A stretch of DNA of 32,731 nucleotides from Desulfobacca_B sp046538075 (GCA_046538075.1 JBKHJN010000033.1:1-32731); one strand, 5' to 3'; numbered from the stretch's first letter, positions 16,120 to 24,663 are shown. Numbers and translations are program-made. Notes: generated by a model from the letters alone, not told the origin.

Positions 16120-16919
16120 TATTTGTGGACCTCCTGGGCGGCCAGCCATTGGCGCCGGAAATCTTCTTCTAGGCGGGCCACCTGTTCGCGGAACCCCGTC
16201 TGAGTCAGCCGGGCGGCTTTGAGGCCGGCGGTAAGGTTGATTTCGGTCAGATACCAGTTCCCTTCCGGCAGGTGCATTAGATCAATGACGGCATAGGGAA
16301 ATTTTCCTCGCATCATTACTTCCTGGCACCAGGACAACTGGGCGCTGCTCAAGGTTGCCGGCCGGGAGCAACCTCCAAGAACGAGATTGTTCCGGAAGTT
16401 ATGGGGATTATCGCGTTCATAGGCTTCGATATAATCCCCCAGGATAATGGCTCTGAGGTCCCGGAAGTCGGGCACCAGGGGTTGCACTACCAGCGGGTAG
16501 GGCAATGGAGTCAAGGTGGCCTGGCTGACCAGATCTTCCAGCGAATTCCAGCGATTAACCCCCCGGCCGCAATGGGCCCGATCCAGCTTGGTGACAATCT
16601 GCTCCACGCCGCGGGCATGGTATTCATTGAGACGGGCCAGCAGGTCGCCCGGCTTGTGAGCCACAAAGGTGCCGGGCAGCATGAAGCCTCCCAGCACCTC
16701 GGCTTGGGCCGCTTTCGACCGGCTTAAAAGCTGGGCTAGGGCCGCGGGAAACAGGGTCACCCCCTGTTCCACCAGGTCTAACAGCTTGTATTCCTCTCCG
16801 GCCTTGAGGGCCATCAGGCCCAGCACCAGGTCCCCGGCCTGGAAACGCGGATAAATTTCCTTAAACTGCCGGGGGGTGCGGATAATCCGGCCGGAAGACG
16901 GTTGGCTCATGGCCTCCAT
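16119..16919 (-). CDS. ATP-grasp-like protein (RimK/glutathione synthetase type)
   Basis: A 266-residue protein that resembles ATP-grasp ligases: an N-terminal substrate domain, FVAHKPGDLLARLNEYHARGVEQIVTKLDRAHCGRGVNRW around the lid, QPLVPDFRDLRAIILGDYIEAYERDNPHNFRNNLVLGG in the ATP site, and YAVIDLMHLPEGNWYLTEINLTAGLKAA with the metal-binding Glu-x-Asn. Such enzymes join a carboxylate to an amine using ATP. The substrates are unknown. It is translationally coupled to the phosphoribosyltransferase downstream, so the two may modify or scavenge one compound. An ATG at 16910 is an alternative start. Confidence 0.78.
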   Translation of the reverse strand: MEAMSQPSSGRIIRTPRQFKEIYPRFQAGDLVLGLMALKAGEEYKLLDLVEQGVTLFPAALAQLLSRSKAAQAEVLGGFMLPGTFVAHKPGDLLARLNEYHARGVEQIVTKLDRAHCGRGVNRWNSLEDLVSQATLTPLPYPLVVQPLVPDFRDLRAIILGDYIEAYERDNPHNFRNNLVLGGCSRPATLSSAQLSWCQEVMMRGKFPYAVIDLMHLPEGNWYLTEINLTAGLKAARLTQTGFREQVARLEEDFRRQWLAAQEVHK

Positions 16920-17081
16920 ATTTCAAACTTAGTGGAAAACCCGGAGGCTGTCAAGCCACGGCGAGCTATATCTTAGGCTGAAGGCCGAGCCCCGGGGCAA
17001 TTTTCTGTTTACAGAGCATAAGTAAAAAAGGTATGGTAAGAAGTGATAATAAATATCATTACTACGAGGAAAGTACCGAAC

Positions 17082-17519
17082 ATGTGTTTAAGTATGAAAC
17101 GAAGTTGTGTCTGCGGGGAATGCCAGGCGCATTTAATGAATCGGGACAATATCTTGCCAGCCGAGATCCTGGTCAATCTATATTGCCCGCAATGCCGGCA
17201 TTTGGCGGTTTGGAACCCGGAGACGATGATCGAAGATAATGGCTGGATTTTGGAATATGATCTGGAAGCCGCCCAATTTTTCTTTTGGAAAAAGCTGAGG
17301 GAGCAATCCATAACTCCAGACTTTCTGTTTGACGAGGGTTATTGCAGCTGGCACGGCCTGACCCCTTTGGATCTGGATGAAAGCGCCCGGATCCATCGGG
17401 AATTAGCTCCGCTGTTGTCCCAAGACCGACTGGTCTATATCAATCGCTTGAAAGAAATGTGGACCGATTATGTCGCTAACTTGAAGGCCGACGGCTGGCG
17501 AAAGGCTCAGAGGACCTGA
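17082..17519 (+). CDS. Hypothetical zinc-ribbon protein
   Basis: A 145-residue cytoplasmic protein I cannot assign. Residues 9-38 hold C-x-C-x2-C and C-x2-C (Cys11/14 and Cys35/38 being the likely zinc ligands), and the remainder is a helical domain rich in aromatic and acidic residues (EYDLEAAQFFFWKKLREQ, DEGYCSWHGLTPLDLDESARIHRELAPLL). ATG 17082 is chosen because GAGGAAAG lies about nine bases upstream; an ATG at 17043 in the same frame lacks a site. Its stop codon sits at the foot of the leader RNA that precedes the threonine ammonia-lyase gene. Confidence 0.7.
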   Translation: MCLSMKRSCVCGECQAHLMNRDNILPAEILVNLYCPQCRHLAVWNPETMIEDNGWILEYDLEAAQFFFWKKLREQSITPDFLFDEGYCSWHGLTPLDLDESARIHRELAPLLSQDRLVYINRLKEMWTDYVANLKADGWRKAQRT

Positions 17520-17645
17520 GGTTACACCCGCAGTTTGCCCACCGCATGCCAAGAGGCAACGACCGGATGACGGAAACTCGGTCGGCAACCTGGAGCTGGG
17601 CAACCAACCTGACTATCTGGGGCCTGGGGTAGAGGCCCCTTTTTT
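17519..17645 (+). ncRNA. Structured 5' leader of the threonine ammonia-lyase gene (candidate cis-regulatory RNA)
   Basis: Visible helices: closing stem AGGTT (17519-17523)/AACCT (17606-17610); hairpin TGCC (17547-17550)/GGCA (17555-17558) with a 4-base AAGA loop; hairpin CGACCG (17560-17565)/CGGTCG (17579-17584) with a 13-base loop; then the single-stranded-looking GGCAACC (17584-17590), and finally a strong terminator (17619-17645). A multi-branched domain followed by a terminator is the layout of a riboswitch or another transcription attenuator. GGCAACC also occurs in the SAM-I/SAM-IV cores, but the rest does not match these classes, so no class is assigned. No leader peptide rich in Thr or branched-chain codons was seen. 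Confidence 0.5.
17619..17645 (+). terminator. Terminator hairpin abutting a start codon
   Basis: GGGGCCT (17619-17625) pairs perfectly with AGGCCCC (17633-17639), followed by six T and then directly the ATG at 17646. The only Shine-Dalgarno-like bases (AGAGG, 17631-17635) are partly in the 3' arm, so folding would block both elongation and initiation. Confidence 0.85.
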
Positions 17646-18857
17646 ATGGAGATGGTTACCTTACAGGATATTATTGCGGCTCGAGAGCGGCTGCGCGGGC
17701 TGATCCTTCCCACCCCGCTGGTCTATTCCAATACCTTGAGCCGCAGTACGGACCGGGAAATCTTTTTAAAGCTGGAAAACCTCCAAATTACTGGCTCCTT
17801 CAAGCTGCGGGGTTCGCTTAACAAACTCAAACGGCTGACTGCCGCCGGGGAGATGACCGGGGTAGTAACCGCTTCGGCCGGCAACCATGCCCAGGGAGTG
17901 GCCTATGCTGCCTCCCGGTTGGGAATTCCGGCGACCGTTGTCATGCCCCAGTGGGCTTCCATCTCTAAACAACTGGCCACTGAGGGCTATGGCGGCCAAG
18001 TCATCCGCTACGGCGAGGATTTGGCCGCTGCCCTGGCCAAAGCCCAGGATCTGGCCCAGAGCGGTCTGACCCCGATCCATCCCTTCGATGACCCGGAAGT
18101 GATTGCCGGCCAGGGGACCATTGGGCTGGAAATATTGGCTGATCTTCCCAAAGTGGATAGCATCGTCGCAGCAGTGGGGGGCGGCGGGCTGGCCTCAGGC
18201 ATCGCAGTGGCCGTGAAAGCAACCAACCCCCAGGTTAAGGTGATCGGCGCCGAAGCCAGTCTGGTCCCGGCGGCGCGGCGGGCTCTGGACGCCGGCCACC
18301 CGGTGACTGTCGCTGCGGCTGCGACCCTGGCCGACGGCATCAATGTCACCTGTCTGGGACAACATACCTTTCCCCTGCTTAAGCGTTATCTGGATGATTT
18401 GGTGCTGGTGAGCGAAGCTCAGATCGCCGAAGCCCTGCTGATACTGTTGGAGAAAAAAAAGCTGCTGGCCGAAGGCGCCGGGGCGGTGCCGATCGCCGCC
18501 CTGCTCGGACCGCTGCAGGGCCGCGACCTGGGAAAACAGGTGGTGCTGGTGATCAGCGGCGGCAACATTGATATTCCGCTGGTAGGCCGGGTGTTGCACC
18601 GGGGGCTGATTAACTCCCGGCGGCTGTTGACCCTGCAGGTGGTGCTGGCCGATATCCCGGGGGCACTGGGCAAGCTGTCCGCTCTGTTGGGAGAGCAAAA
18701 CGCCAACATCCTGCATATCTATCACGACCGCCGATCCCGTAATCTTCCCCTGGATTACACCCGGGTGGAAGTGGATCTGGAAACCCGGGGCCCCGAGCAC
18801 TGTGAAGCCATCATCCAGGCCCTGCAAACCGCCGGTTACCCGGTGGAAGAAAAATAA
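17646..18857 (+). CDS. ilvA: Threonine ammonia-lyase with C-terminal ACT domain
   Basis: Deaminates L-threonine (and serine) to 2-oxobutanoate using PLP. The 403-residue protein has the fold-type II PLP motifs: GSFKLRGSLNKL (Lys53 for PLP), SAGNHAQGVAYAASRLGIPATVVMP, the phosphate loop GGGGLASG, and ISGGNID near the C-terminus of the catalytic domain. One ACT domain follows (about 325-400, LQVVLADIPGALGKLSALLGEQNANILHIYHDR). This length and the single ACT domain match the shorter, 'catabolic/CimA-independent' bacterial type, not the 510-residue biosynthetic E. coli IlvA. Expression is probably set by the upstream leader RNA and its terminator. A serine/threonine racemase-like activity is the main alternative. 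Confidence 0.92.
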   Translation: MEMVTLQDIIAARERLRGLILPTPLVYSNTLSRSTDREIFLKLENLQITGSFKLRGSLNKLKRLTAAGEMTGVVTASAGNHAQGVAYAASRLGIPATVVMPQWASISKQLATEGYGGQVIRYGEDLAAALAKAQDLAQSGLTPIHPFDDPEVIAGQGTIGLEILADLPKVDSIVAAVGGGGLASGIAVAVKATNPQVKVIGAEASLVPAARRALDAGHPVTVAAAATLADGINVTCLGQHTFPLLKRYLDDLVLVSEAQIAEALLILLEKKKLLAEGAGAVPIAALLGPLQGRDLGKQVVLVISGGNIDIPLVGRVLHRGLINSRRLLTLQVVLADIPGALGKLSALLGEQNANILHIYHDRRSRNLPLDYTRVEVDLETRGPEHCEAIIQALQTAGYPVEEK

Positions 18858-19006
18858 CCTTACCGGCGAAGGGATAATCATGGAGGGAAAACAATGCCGC
18901 TAGACTGCCGTTTTTAGTGCAGCTAGGGCTAGGCCAACGTCGTGGGTAAAAAAAGCAATCTATAGTTGATAATCCAGCAGTGATATGGGAAGATGAGACT
19001 AAAGTT

Positions 19007-20188
19007 ATGGTGATTTCACCAAAAATCAAAGCGGCGATCGAGGCCTCCTCTTGGATTCGCCGGATGTTTGAAGAAGGGGCTGAACTAAAGGCCCGTCTCG
19101 GAACTGACCGGGTTTATGATTTTACCTTAGGCAATCCGGACCTGGAACCACCACCGGCGTTTAAGAAGGCCCTGTGGGAGGCAGTCCAGGACCCCCAGCC
19201 CGGATTACACCGCTATATGCCCAACGCCGGGCTGCTGGCCAGCCGTCAGCAGATCGCCCAATACCTGGAAGAACTGCACGGCCTGCCCTTTACCGCCGAC
19301 CATGTAATCATGACCTGCGGCGCTGCTGGCGGCCTCAATGTCATCCTCAAGGGCCTGCTCGATCCAGGGGATGAGGTGATCATTCTGGCTCCATTTTTTC
19401 CAGAATACCTGTATTATATCGATAATCATGGCGGGGTCTGCCGGGTGGCGGAGACCGACGACTACTTCCGGATCGACCTCGGGTCCCTGGAGGCAACCCT
19501 CAGCTCCCGGACCCGGGCGGTGCTGATCAATTCTCCCAATAATCCTACCGGGCAGATCTACGATGAGGCCAGCCTGCAAGCTTTGGGACAGCTGCTGGCT
19601 GATTATAGCCAACGGTATGGACGCCCCATCTATCTGATCAATGACGAGCCTTACCGGCGCCTGGTATACGATGGCTGGTCCCTGCCCAGTGTGTTTGCGG
19701 CCTATCCCCATACCCTGGTGGCCACCTCGTTTTCTAAGGATCTGTGTTTGCCGGGGGAGCGGATCGGCTATGTGGCGGTCAGCCCCCAGGCCCAGGGTCG
19801 CCAGGAGCTGGTCACGGCCTTGATCCTGGCCAATCGCATCTTAGGGTTTGTCAATGCCCCGGCCCTGATGCAGCGAGTGGTGGCCCAATTGACTCATCAG
19901 GGGGTGGAGTTGAACACCTATGCCGAGCGCCGGGAACTGTTTTCCCAGATACTCAGTGACGCCGGTTATGAGTTGGTCAAGCCCCAAGGGGCCTTTTATC
20001 TCTTCCCCCGCTCCCCCATCCCCGATGACGCGGCTTTTATCCAGGAACTCAAACAGGAAAACATCCTGGCCGTTCCGGGGCGTGGATTTGGCCGGTCCGG
20101 CTATTTCCGGTTGGCCTTCTGCGTTCCCCAATCCATGATTGAACGAGCCGCCTCCGGGTTTGCCCGGGCGCGGGATCGGGTGGTGTAA
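19007..20188 (+). CDS. PLP-dependent aminotransferase (class I/II)
   Basis: A 393-residue fold-type I aminotransferase. Key residues seen: SPNNPTG (Asn179), NDEPYRRLVYDG (Asp213, Tyr216), SFSKDLCLPGERIGY (PLP Lys244) and the substrate-carboxylate Arg in GYFRLAFC. It belongs to the aspartate-aminotransferase-like family; the amino donor cannot be deduced. ATG 19007 is chosen because the family N-terminus starts there; an in-frame GTG at 18980 would add nine residues. It follows the threonine ammonia-lyase after 149 bases that hold no clear gene or terminator, and ends seven bases before the DciA-like gene, so these two are likely co-transcribed. Confidence 0.92.
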   Translation: MVISPKIKAAIEASSWIRRMFEEGAELKARLGTDRVYDFTLGNPDLEPPPAFKKALWEAVQDPQPGLHRYMPNAGLLASRQQIAQYLEELHGLPFTADHVIMTCGAAGGLNVILKGLLDPGDEVIILAPFFPEYLYYIDNHGGVCRVAETDDYFRIDLGSLEATLSSRTRAVLINSPNNPTGQIYDEASLQALGQLLADYSQRYGRPIYLINDEPYRRLVYDGWSLPSVFAAYPHTLVATSFSKDLCLPGERIGYVAVSPQAQGRQELVTALILANRILGFVNAPALMQRVVAQLTHQGVELNTYAERRELFSQILSDAGYELVKPQGAFYLFPRSPIPDDAAFIQELKQENILAVPGRGFGRSGYFRLAFCVPQSMIERAASGFARARDRVV

Positions 20189-20194
20189 AGGAAG

Positions 20195-20518
20195 ATGTCC
20201 AGGAAAACAAAGCTGCCGCGGCCAGTGCCGCTCGGCGAGGTCTTGAAGAAGATTCTAAAGCCCGCGGATTTACGCGCCACCGGCCAGCGGGCCCAGATTC
20301 GCTGGGCCTGGGAGAGGGTGGTCGGCGACCAACTGCGTTCCCAGACCCGTCTGGTAAATTATCAACGAAAAGTCCTGTGGATCGAGGTCCGATCCAGCCT
20401 CTGGATGCAGGAGTTGCAGTTTCTCAAGCCCCAAATCCTAGCGGATTTACAGGAATTATTGGGGCCTGGGGTGGTCAAGGACCTGCGCTTTACAATCGGC
20501 GCCGAAGAGTTAGTATAA
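20195..20518 (+). CDS. DciA/DUF721-family protein
   Basis: A 107-residue basic protein with the DUF721 pattern: PVPLGEVLKKILK near the start, WERVVGDQLRSQTR, and the strand-helix VLWIEVRSSLWMQELQFLKPQIL. The family includes DciA, which helps load the replicative helicase DnaB in bacteria without DnaC. Whether this copy does so is inference. It sits six bases after the aminotransferase gene. Confidence 0.8.
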   Translation: MSRKTKLPRPVPLGEVLKKILKPADLRATGQRAQIRWAWERVVGDQLRSQTRLVNYQRKVLWIEVRSSLWMQELQFLKPQILADLQELLGPGVVKDLRFTIGAEELV

Positions 20519-20681
20519 CAAGAATTAATTGCAGCCCAAAATTTTCTCAGGGTTGTATCGGGGTTATACCCGGCAGCCGGAAAACAAAGTAGAATCATGA
20601 TGATACCCATGCTATAGTATCTCCTGACGGTGTAAACATCGGGAGAAGGACAATTTTTACCAGCAGAGGAGGTTGAAAGGG

Positions 20682-21293
20682 ATGAGTAATGCTGCTACAG
20701 AGACTCTGGATAAATTGCTGGCTGGGAATCAACGCTTTGTCCGCGGTGAGCAGGCCTCCCGGAATTTTAAAGCCCGACGCCAGGAACTCCTGGCCGGACA
20801 GAAGCCTTTTGCGATCGTGCTTGGCTGTTCGGATTCCCGGGTCCCGCCGGAACTGCTGTTTGACCAGGGGTTGGGCGACATTTTTGTGATCCGCACCGCC
20901 GGCCAGGTCCTGGAAGCCACCACCATTGCCAGCATTGAATATGCCATCGATCACTTGCAGGTCCCGCTGCTGGTGATCCTGGGCCACGATAATTGCGGGG
21001 GAGTGACGGCGGCGGTGACCCATGAGGGCCGGGGGGAGGGCAATATCGGCGTGCTTTTCAGTAAAATTGTCCCTTCCATTGACCGGGCCCGCCAAATGGA
21101 GATTCCAGCTGCCGAGTTTATCGAGGCCGTGGCCGATTTCAACCTGGATGCCCTGGCCGACCAACTCTTCGCCGAGAGCCCCATAGTCCGGGCGGCGGTC
21201 AACCAAGGCCGCTGTCGCATAGTGGGGGCCAAATATTTTCTGGGCCCCGGCGAGGTCAAAATCCTTACTCCTGAGTATCGGCCCTCTGACTAG
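20682..21293 (+). CDS. Beta-carbonic anhydrase
   Basis: Interconverts CO2 and bicarbonate. The 203-residue protein keeps the beta-class zinc ligands: Cys49 in LGCSDSRVPPELLFDQGLGDIFVIRTAG (with Asp51-Arg53 dyad), and His102 and Cys105 in LGHDNCGGV. ATG 20682 is preferred because AGGAGG lies nine bases upstream; a TTG at 20673 directly touches it. No export signal, so cytoplasmic. The 160 bases before it contain a 7-bp hairpin (CTCCTGA/TCGGGAG, about 20622-20646) and a TATAGT that could be a -10. Confidence 0.96.
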   Translation: MSNAATETLDKLLAGNQRFVRGEQASRNFKARRQELLAGQKPFAIVLGCSDSRVPPELLFDQGLGDIFVIRTAGQVLEATTIASIEYAIDHLQVPLLVILGHDNCGGVTAAVTHEGRGEGNIGVLFSKIVPSIDRARQMEIPAAEFIEAVADFNLDALADQLFAESPIVRAAVNQGRCRIVGAKYFLGPGEVKILTPEYRPSD

Positions 21294-21383
21294 GGTCCAT
21301 CCGGACAACCTAACTTCGGCTGCCGGGGGAGGACGAGTTTCTGAATGGAAATTAATTAAACTTTTTAATAAGTTTTAAGAATT

Positions 21384-23231
21384 ATGTCTCCATCCGGCGC
21401 CATCGCCCTGATCGCCATGCCCTGGCCGCTGTTTGACCGGCCCTCCGTCCAACTGGCGGCGCTGAAGGCTTATGTGGAAAGCCGCGCCCCGCAGCTCCAG
21501 GTGGAAATCTTTCACCATTATCTCGCAGTTGGAGCCAGTCTGGGGGTTGAACTCTATCAGCAGATTGCCGCCGGAGGGCTGGAAACTGAATTGTGCTACG
21601 GGACGCTCCTGTTTCCGGAACGGCGGCAGCAATTAGAAGATGCCTGGGGTCGACGCCCTCCCTCAGGTTTGAAGATTTCCTTAACTGAAATTTCCCGGTG
21701 CTTGGAGAACTGTTTCCATTACTTTGTCCACCGGGTAGATTGGCGGCGTTTTGCCCTGATCGGATTCTCCCACTGCACCTGGCAGTTGACCGCATCCCTC
21801 TATGGCACACGTCAACTCAAGGCCAGACACCCCCATCTGCCGGTGGTGGCGGGAGGCTCCGGCTGCGGCGGGGAGATGGGTGCCAGCCTGCTGAAAACCT
21901 TTCCAGAAATCGATTACGTCATTCAGGGCGAAGGCGAGGAGGCTCTCCTGCAACTGGCAAAGGAGTTAATCAGGGGGCGGCGCGGTTCTGAGCCAAGCCA
22001 CCAAAATATTCTTTATAAAGGCGCGCCAGAGCTCCCGGAATCTCGGTTTTGCCCAGCTAAGGAACCTCAAGTGGCTGATCTGGACAGCCTCCCATTGCCT
22101 GACTACCGTCCTTATTTCAAAGAAATCGCCGAACATCTCGGTCCGGAGCCATTTCTGGCGACCCTGCCGGTGGAGGGGTCCAGGGGGTGCTGGTGGCAGC
22201 AGGCCGGAGGCTGTAAATTCTGCAACCTCAACCTGCAATGGCAGGGCTACCGGGCCAAGTCCCCGGCGCGGTTAATCCACGAGATCGAAACGCTATCGTC
22301 CACCTACAGCTGTTTAGACTTTGCCCTGATGGACAATGTCTTGCCACGTCAGGGGTTGCCGGAAATCTGCCGGGGCCTAACGGGTCTGAAACGGGATTGG
22401 CGGATTTTTTTAGAGCTGCGCGCCGATTTGCCGTCCGAACTGTGGCTCAAACTGCGCCAGGCCGGGGTGCAGCAGGTCCAGATCGGCATTGAGGCACTCA
22501 GCGCCAGCCTGTTGAAAAAGATGAACAAGGGCACCACCGTGATGAATAATGTTTATGCCCTGAAGCGCTGCGCCGAGGTCGGAATAATCGCCCATGCCAA
22601 TCTGATCTATGATTTTCCCAGCGCCAGTCCTGAGGAAGTTTCCGAAACTTTAAGCGTCCTGCCGTTTCTGGCCCCTTTCCCGCCCCTGACCGCGGTGCGG
22701 TTTTTCCTGGGAATTGGCAGTCCGCTTTATCGCCGAGCCGAGTTGGAGGGGCTTAAGTTAACCGGCAATCATGCCGATTATCAATCGTTATGGCCCAAGG
22801 CTGATTTTCCGCATCTAAAACTGGTTAAACAAGGTTATCAGGTGATCAACAACAGTCCAAAGACCATTTGGCGGCCGGTGCTCCAGGCCATTAAAGAATG
22901 GCAGCGGCATTACCGGGCTGTGGAGCGCGCTTATCCGGGGCAGCCGCATTTAAGCTTACGGGACGGCGGCAGTTTCATCTTGCTCAAACGGCTCCAGCCC
23001 TCTTTACCCCATCAGAATTTCCGGTTGCAGGGCCGGTCGCGGGAGATCTACCTTTTCTGCCAGTCACCCTGCTCCTTAACCCAAATCCATCAGCAGTTCC
23101 CCCATTTCACACCGGAGCAGCTGACCACCTTTTTGGACGGACTGGTAAGCCAACGCTTGATGTTTCGAGAGGGCCAATCCTATCTGGCTCTGGCCCTCCA
23201 AGAGGGGCGCTATGCCAGAACCGAGGGCTGA
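21384..23231 (+). CDS. B12-binding/radical SAM protein of the RiPP-maturation type
   Basis: A 615-residue protein with an N-terminal cobalamin-binding-like domain (about 5-200; IGFSHCTWQLTASLYGTRQLK, VVAGGSGCGGEMG, YVIQGEGEEALL) and a radical SAM domain with Cys269, Cys277 and Cys280 in EGSRGCWWQQAGGCKFCNLN, a C-x7-C-x2-C spacing instead of the usual C-x3-C-x2-C. That motif, together with YRAKSPARLIHEIE, is typical of 'RiPP maturation radical SAM protein 1', which modifies peptides with nitrile-hydratase-like leaders. The last 100 residues look like a winged-helix domain. No precursor peptide was found within several hundred bases, so the substrate is open. The ATG at 21384 has only a weak ribosome-binding site; a stop at 21369 excludes a longer form. 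The end overlaps the next gene by 20 bases. Confidence 0.82.
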   Translation: MSPSGAIALIAMPWPLFDRPSVQLAALKAYVESRAPQLQVEIFHHYLAVGASLGVELYQQIAAGGLETELCYGTLLFPERRQQLEDAWGRRPPSGLKISLTEISRCLENCFHYFVHRVDWRRFALIGFSHCTWQLTASLYGTRQLKARHPHLPVVAGGSGCGGEMGASLLKTFPEIDYVIQGEGEEALLQLAKELIRGRRGSEPSHQNILYKGAPELPESRFCPAKEPQVADLDSLPLPDYRPYFKEIAEHLGPEPFLATLPVEGSRGCWWQQAGGCKFCNLNLQWQGYRAKSPARLIHEIETLSSTYSCLDFALMDNVLPRQGLPEICRGLTGLKRDWRIFLELRADLPSELWLKLRQAGVQQVQIGIEALSASLLKKMNKGTTVMNNVYALKRCAEVGIIAHANLIYDFPSASPEEVSETLSVLPFLAPFPPLTAVRFFLGIGSPLYRRAELEGLKLTGNHADYQSLWPKADFPHLKLVKQGYQVINNSPKTIWRPVLQAIKEWQRHYRAVERAYPGQPHLSLRDGGSFILLKRLQPSLPHQNFRLQGRSREIYLFCQSPCSLTQIHQQFPHFTPEQLTTFLDGLVSQRLMFREGQSYLALALQEGRYARTEG

Positions 23232-23613
23232 CGACCGGCCAGTAACGGTCCTGCTTGTGGACGACGATCCCCAGATCCTCCGGCTGGGCCAGGAATTACT
23301 GCAACATCTGGGTTATCAAGTCCTTGGCGCTGCCGACGGCGACCAGGCCGTAAACCTCTATGAAGCCAGGAATCCTGCCGTTGACCTGGTCATTTTAGAT
23401 TTTCTCCTGCCTTGCCGGGACGGTGGCCAAGTCTTGCGGCAACTGCGGCAATTTGACCCCCAGGCCAGAGTTATCGTAGCTTCCGGCTTTTTTGAACACA
23501 GAGACATTGAGCAACTGAAAGCGGCTGGCGCCAGCGGGCTGATCAATAAACCTTACCGGGTCCAGGAATTGGAGGAGCAGATCAAGAAAGTCCTGGGGCA
23601 GGGAGCTGGATAA
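23212..23613 (+). CDS. Stand-alone response-regulator receiver protein
   Basis: A 133-residue CheY-like receiver with all phosphorylation residues: Asp17-Asp19 acidic patch, phospho-acceptor Asp63 (VILDFLLP), Ser91 (IVASGF) and Lys113 (INKPY). There is no output domain, so it must act by protein contact, as a phosphorelay step or an allosteric partner. Its start lies 20 bases inside the radical SAM gene in another frame, which implies translational coupling. No histidine kinase is in the window. Confidence 0.93.
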   Translation: MPEPRADDRPVTVLLVDDDPQILRLGQELLQHLGYQVLGAADGDQAVNLYEARNPAVDLVILDFLLPCRDGGQVLRQLRQFDPQARVIVASGFFEHRDIEQLKAAGASGLINKPYRVQELEEQIKKVLGQGAG

Positions 23614-23668
23614 TTTGGTTGGCCTAACGCGCCGCTTGCCGACGATTAGCCAAGCCATATTTTTCTCA

Positions 23669-23696
23669 TGATTTTTATCAGATGTCAGCGTATAAT
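23669..23696 (+). promoter_or_regulatory. Candidate promoter of the LD-carboxypeptidase gene
   Basis: A perfect TATAAT (23691-23696) lies in the 147-base gap before the gene at 23761. The -35 (TGATTT at 23669-23674, 16-nt spacer) is weak. Confidence 0.4.
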
Positions 23697-23760
23697 AATT
23701 GTATAAGTCCAGCACACGCGAATCAAATCTATCCCGATTATAAAATCCCCAAGGTGCCGG

Positions 23761-24663
23761 ATGTCCTCAGACTTATCAATCCATTGGCCGGCCGCACTGC
23801 AGCCCGGAGATCTGTTGGCCGTGGTAGCTCCGGCCAGCCCGGTGGCCCGGGAACCGTTCCGGGCCGGGGTGCGTTGGCTGGAAGAGTGGGGTTTTAGAGT
23901 CCGTTATGGGGAGGAAATTTTTCAGGATCGCCCCTATGAGACCGCTGCTGACCAACAGCGCAGCCAGCATCTGATCCAGACCCTGGCTGACCCCGAAGTC
24001 CGGGGGGTGCTGTGCGCCCGGGGCGGCTATGGGTCCTTGCGACTCTTGGAACATCTGAACTTCGCCGCTTTAACCGCCTATCCCAAGCTGTTTGTCGGCT
24101 TCAGTGACGTAACCAACCTGCTGTGCACCTTTTACCAGCGGCTTAATCTAGTAACCTTCCACGGCCCCACTGTGGCCCACCTGGAAGCACTGACCCCGGC
24201 GGCCCGGGCCAGCCTGCAGGCGGTGTTGACTGCTCCGGACTCATTAAACCTGAAATTTACCGGCCTGATGGTTTTGTGTCCGGGTCAGGCCCAGGGGCCT
24301 TTACTGGGCGGCAATCTGACCACCTTGTGCCATCTGATCGGCACCCCCTTCGCCCCCCAACTGGCCGGGCATGTGCTGTTTCTGGAAGACCACAATGAAG
24401 CCCGCTATCGGATCGACCGTTTGCTCCACCACCTGAGGCTGTCCGGGGCATTGCAGGGGGTGGCGGCGGTGGTGCTGGGGAGTTTTACCCGCTGCGGGGC
24501 GGTGACTCCGCTTTTAGAAATTTTTCGTACTGCTTTAGCGCCTTTACAAATCCCGGTGCTAGCCGGGTTGCCAGTCGGCCATCAGCCGGACAACCATACC
24601 CTGCCCATCGGCGCCTGGGCCTTAGTGGACGCCGAAGCCGGAAGTTTGCAAATCGAGGGCTAA
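23761..24663 (+). CDS. ldcA: LD-carboxypeptidase (muramoyltetrapeptide carboxypeptidase, family S66)
   Basis: Removes the terminal D-Ala from tetrapeptides during cytoplasmic murein recycling. The 300-residue protein has the S66 triad: nucleophile Ser92 in CARGGYGSLRLL, Glu209 in LFLEDHNEARYRIDRLL, and His274 in LPVGHQPDN. Length is normal and no signal peptide is present. AAGGTG lies five bases before the ATG. MgtC-like follows after 23 bases on the same strand, so the two may share a transcript. Confidence 0.95.
   Translation: MSSDLSIHWPAALQPGDLLAVVAPASPVAREPFRAGVRWLEEWGFRVRYGEEIFQDRPYETAADQQRSQHLIQTLADPEVRGVLCARGGYGSLRLLEHLNFAALTAYPKLFVGFSDVTNLLCTFYQRLNLVTFHGPTVAHLEALTPAARASLQAVLTAPDSLNLKFTGLMVLCPGQAQGPLLGGNLTTLCHLIGTPFAPQLAGHVLFLEDHNEARYRIDRLLHHLRLSGALQGVAAVVLGSFTRCGAVTPLLEIFRTALAPLQIPVLAGLPVGHQPDNHTLPIGAWALVDAEAGSLQIEG

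Noticed and set aside
17519..17645. SAM-I or SAM-IV riboswitch before the threonine ammonia-lyase gene
   Set aside because: Only the GGCAACC box matches; the expected downstream GGTGC-type segment and the helix arrangement do not, so no class was assigned.
20595..21308. 237-codon minus-strand frame opposite the carbonic anhydrase
   Set aside because: Mirror of a clearly conserved enzyme; no ribosome-binding site and no recognisable domain.
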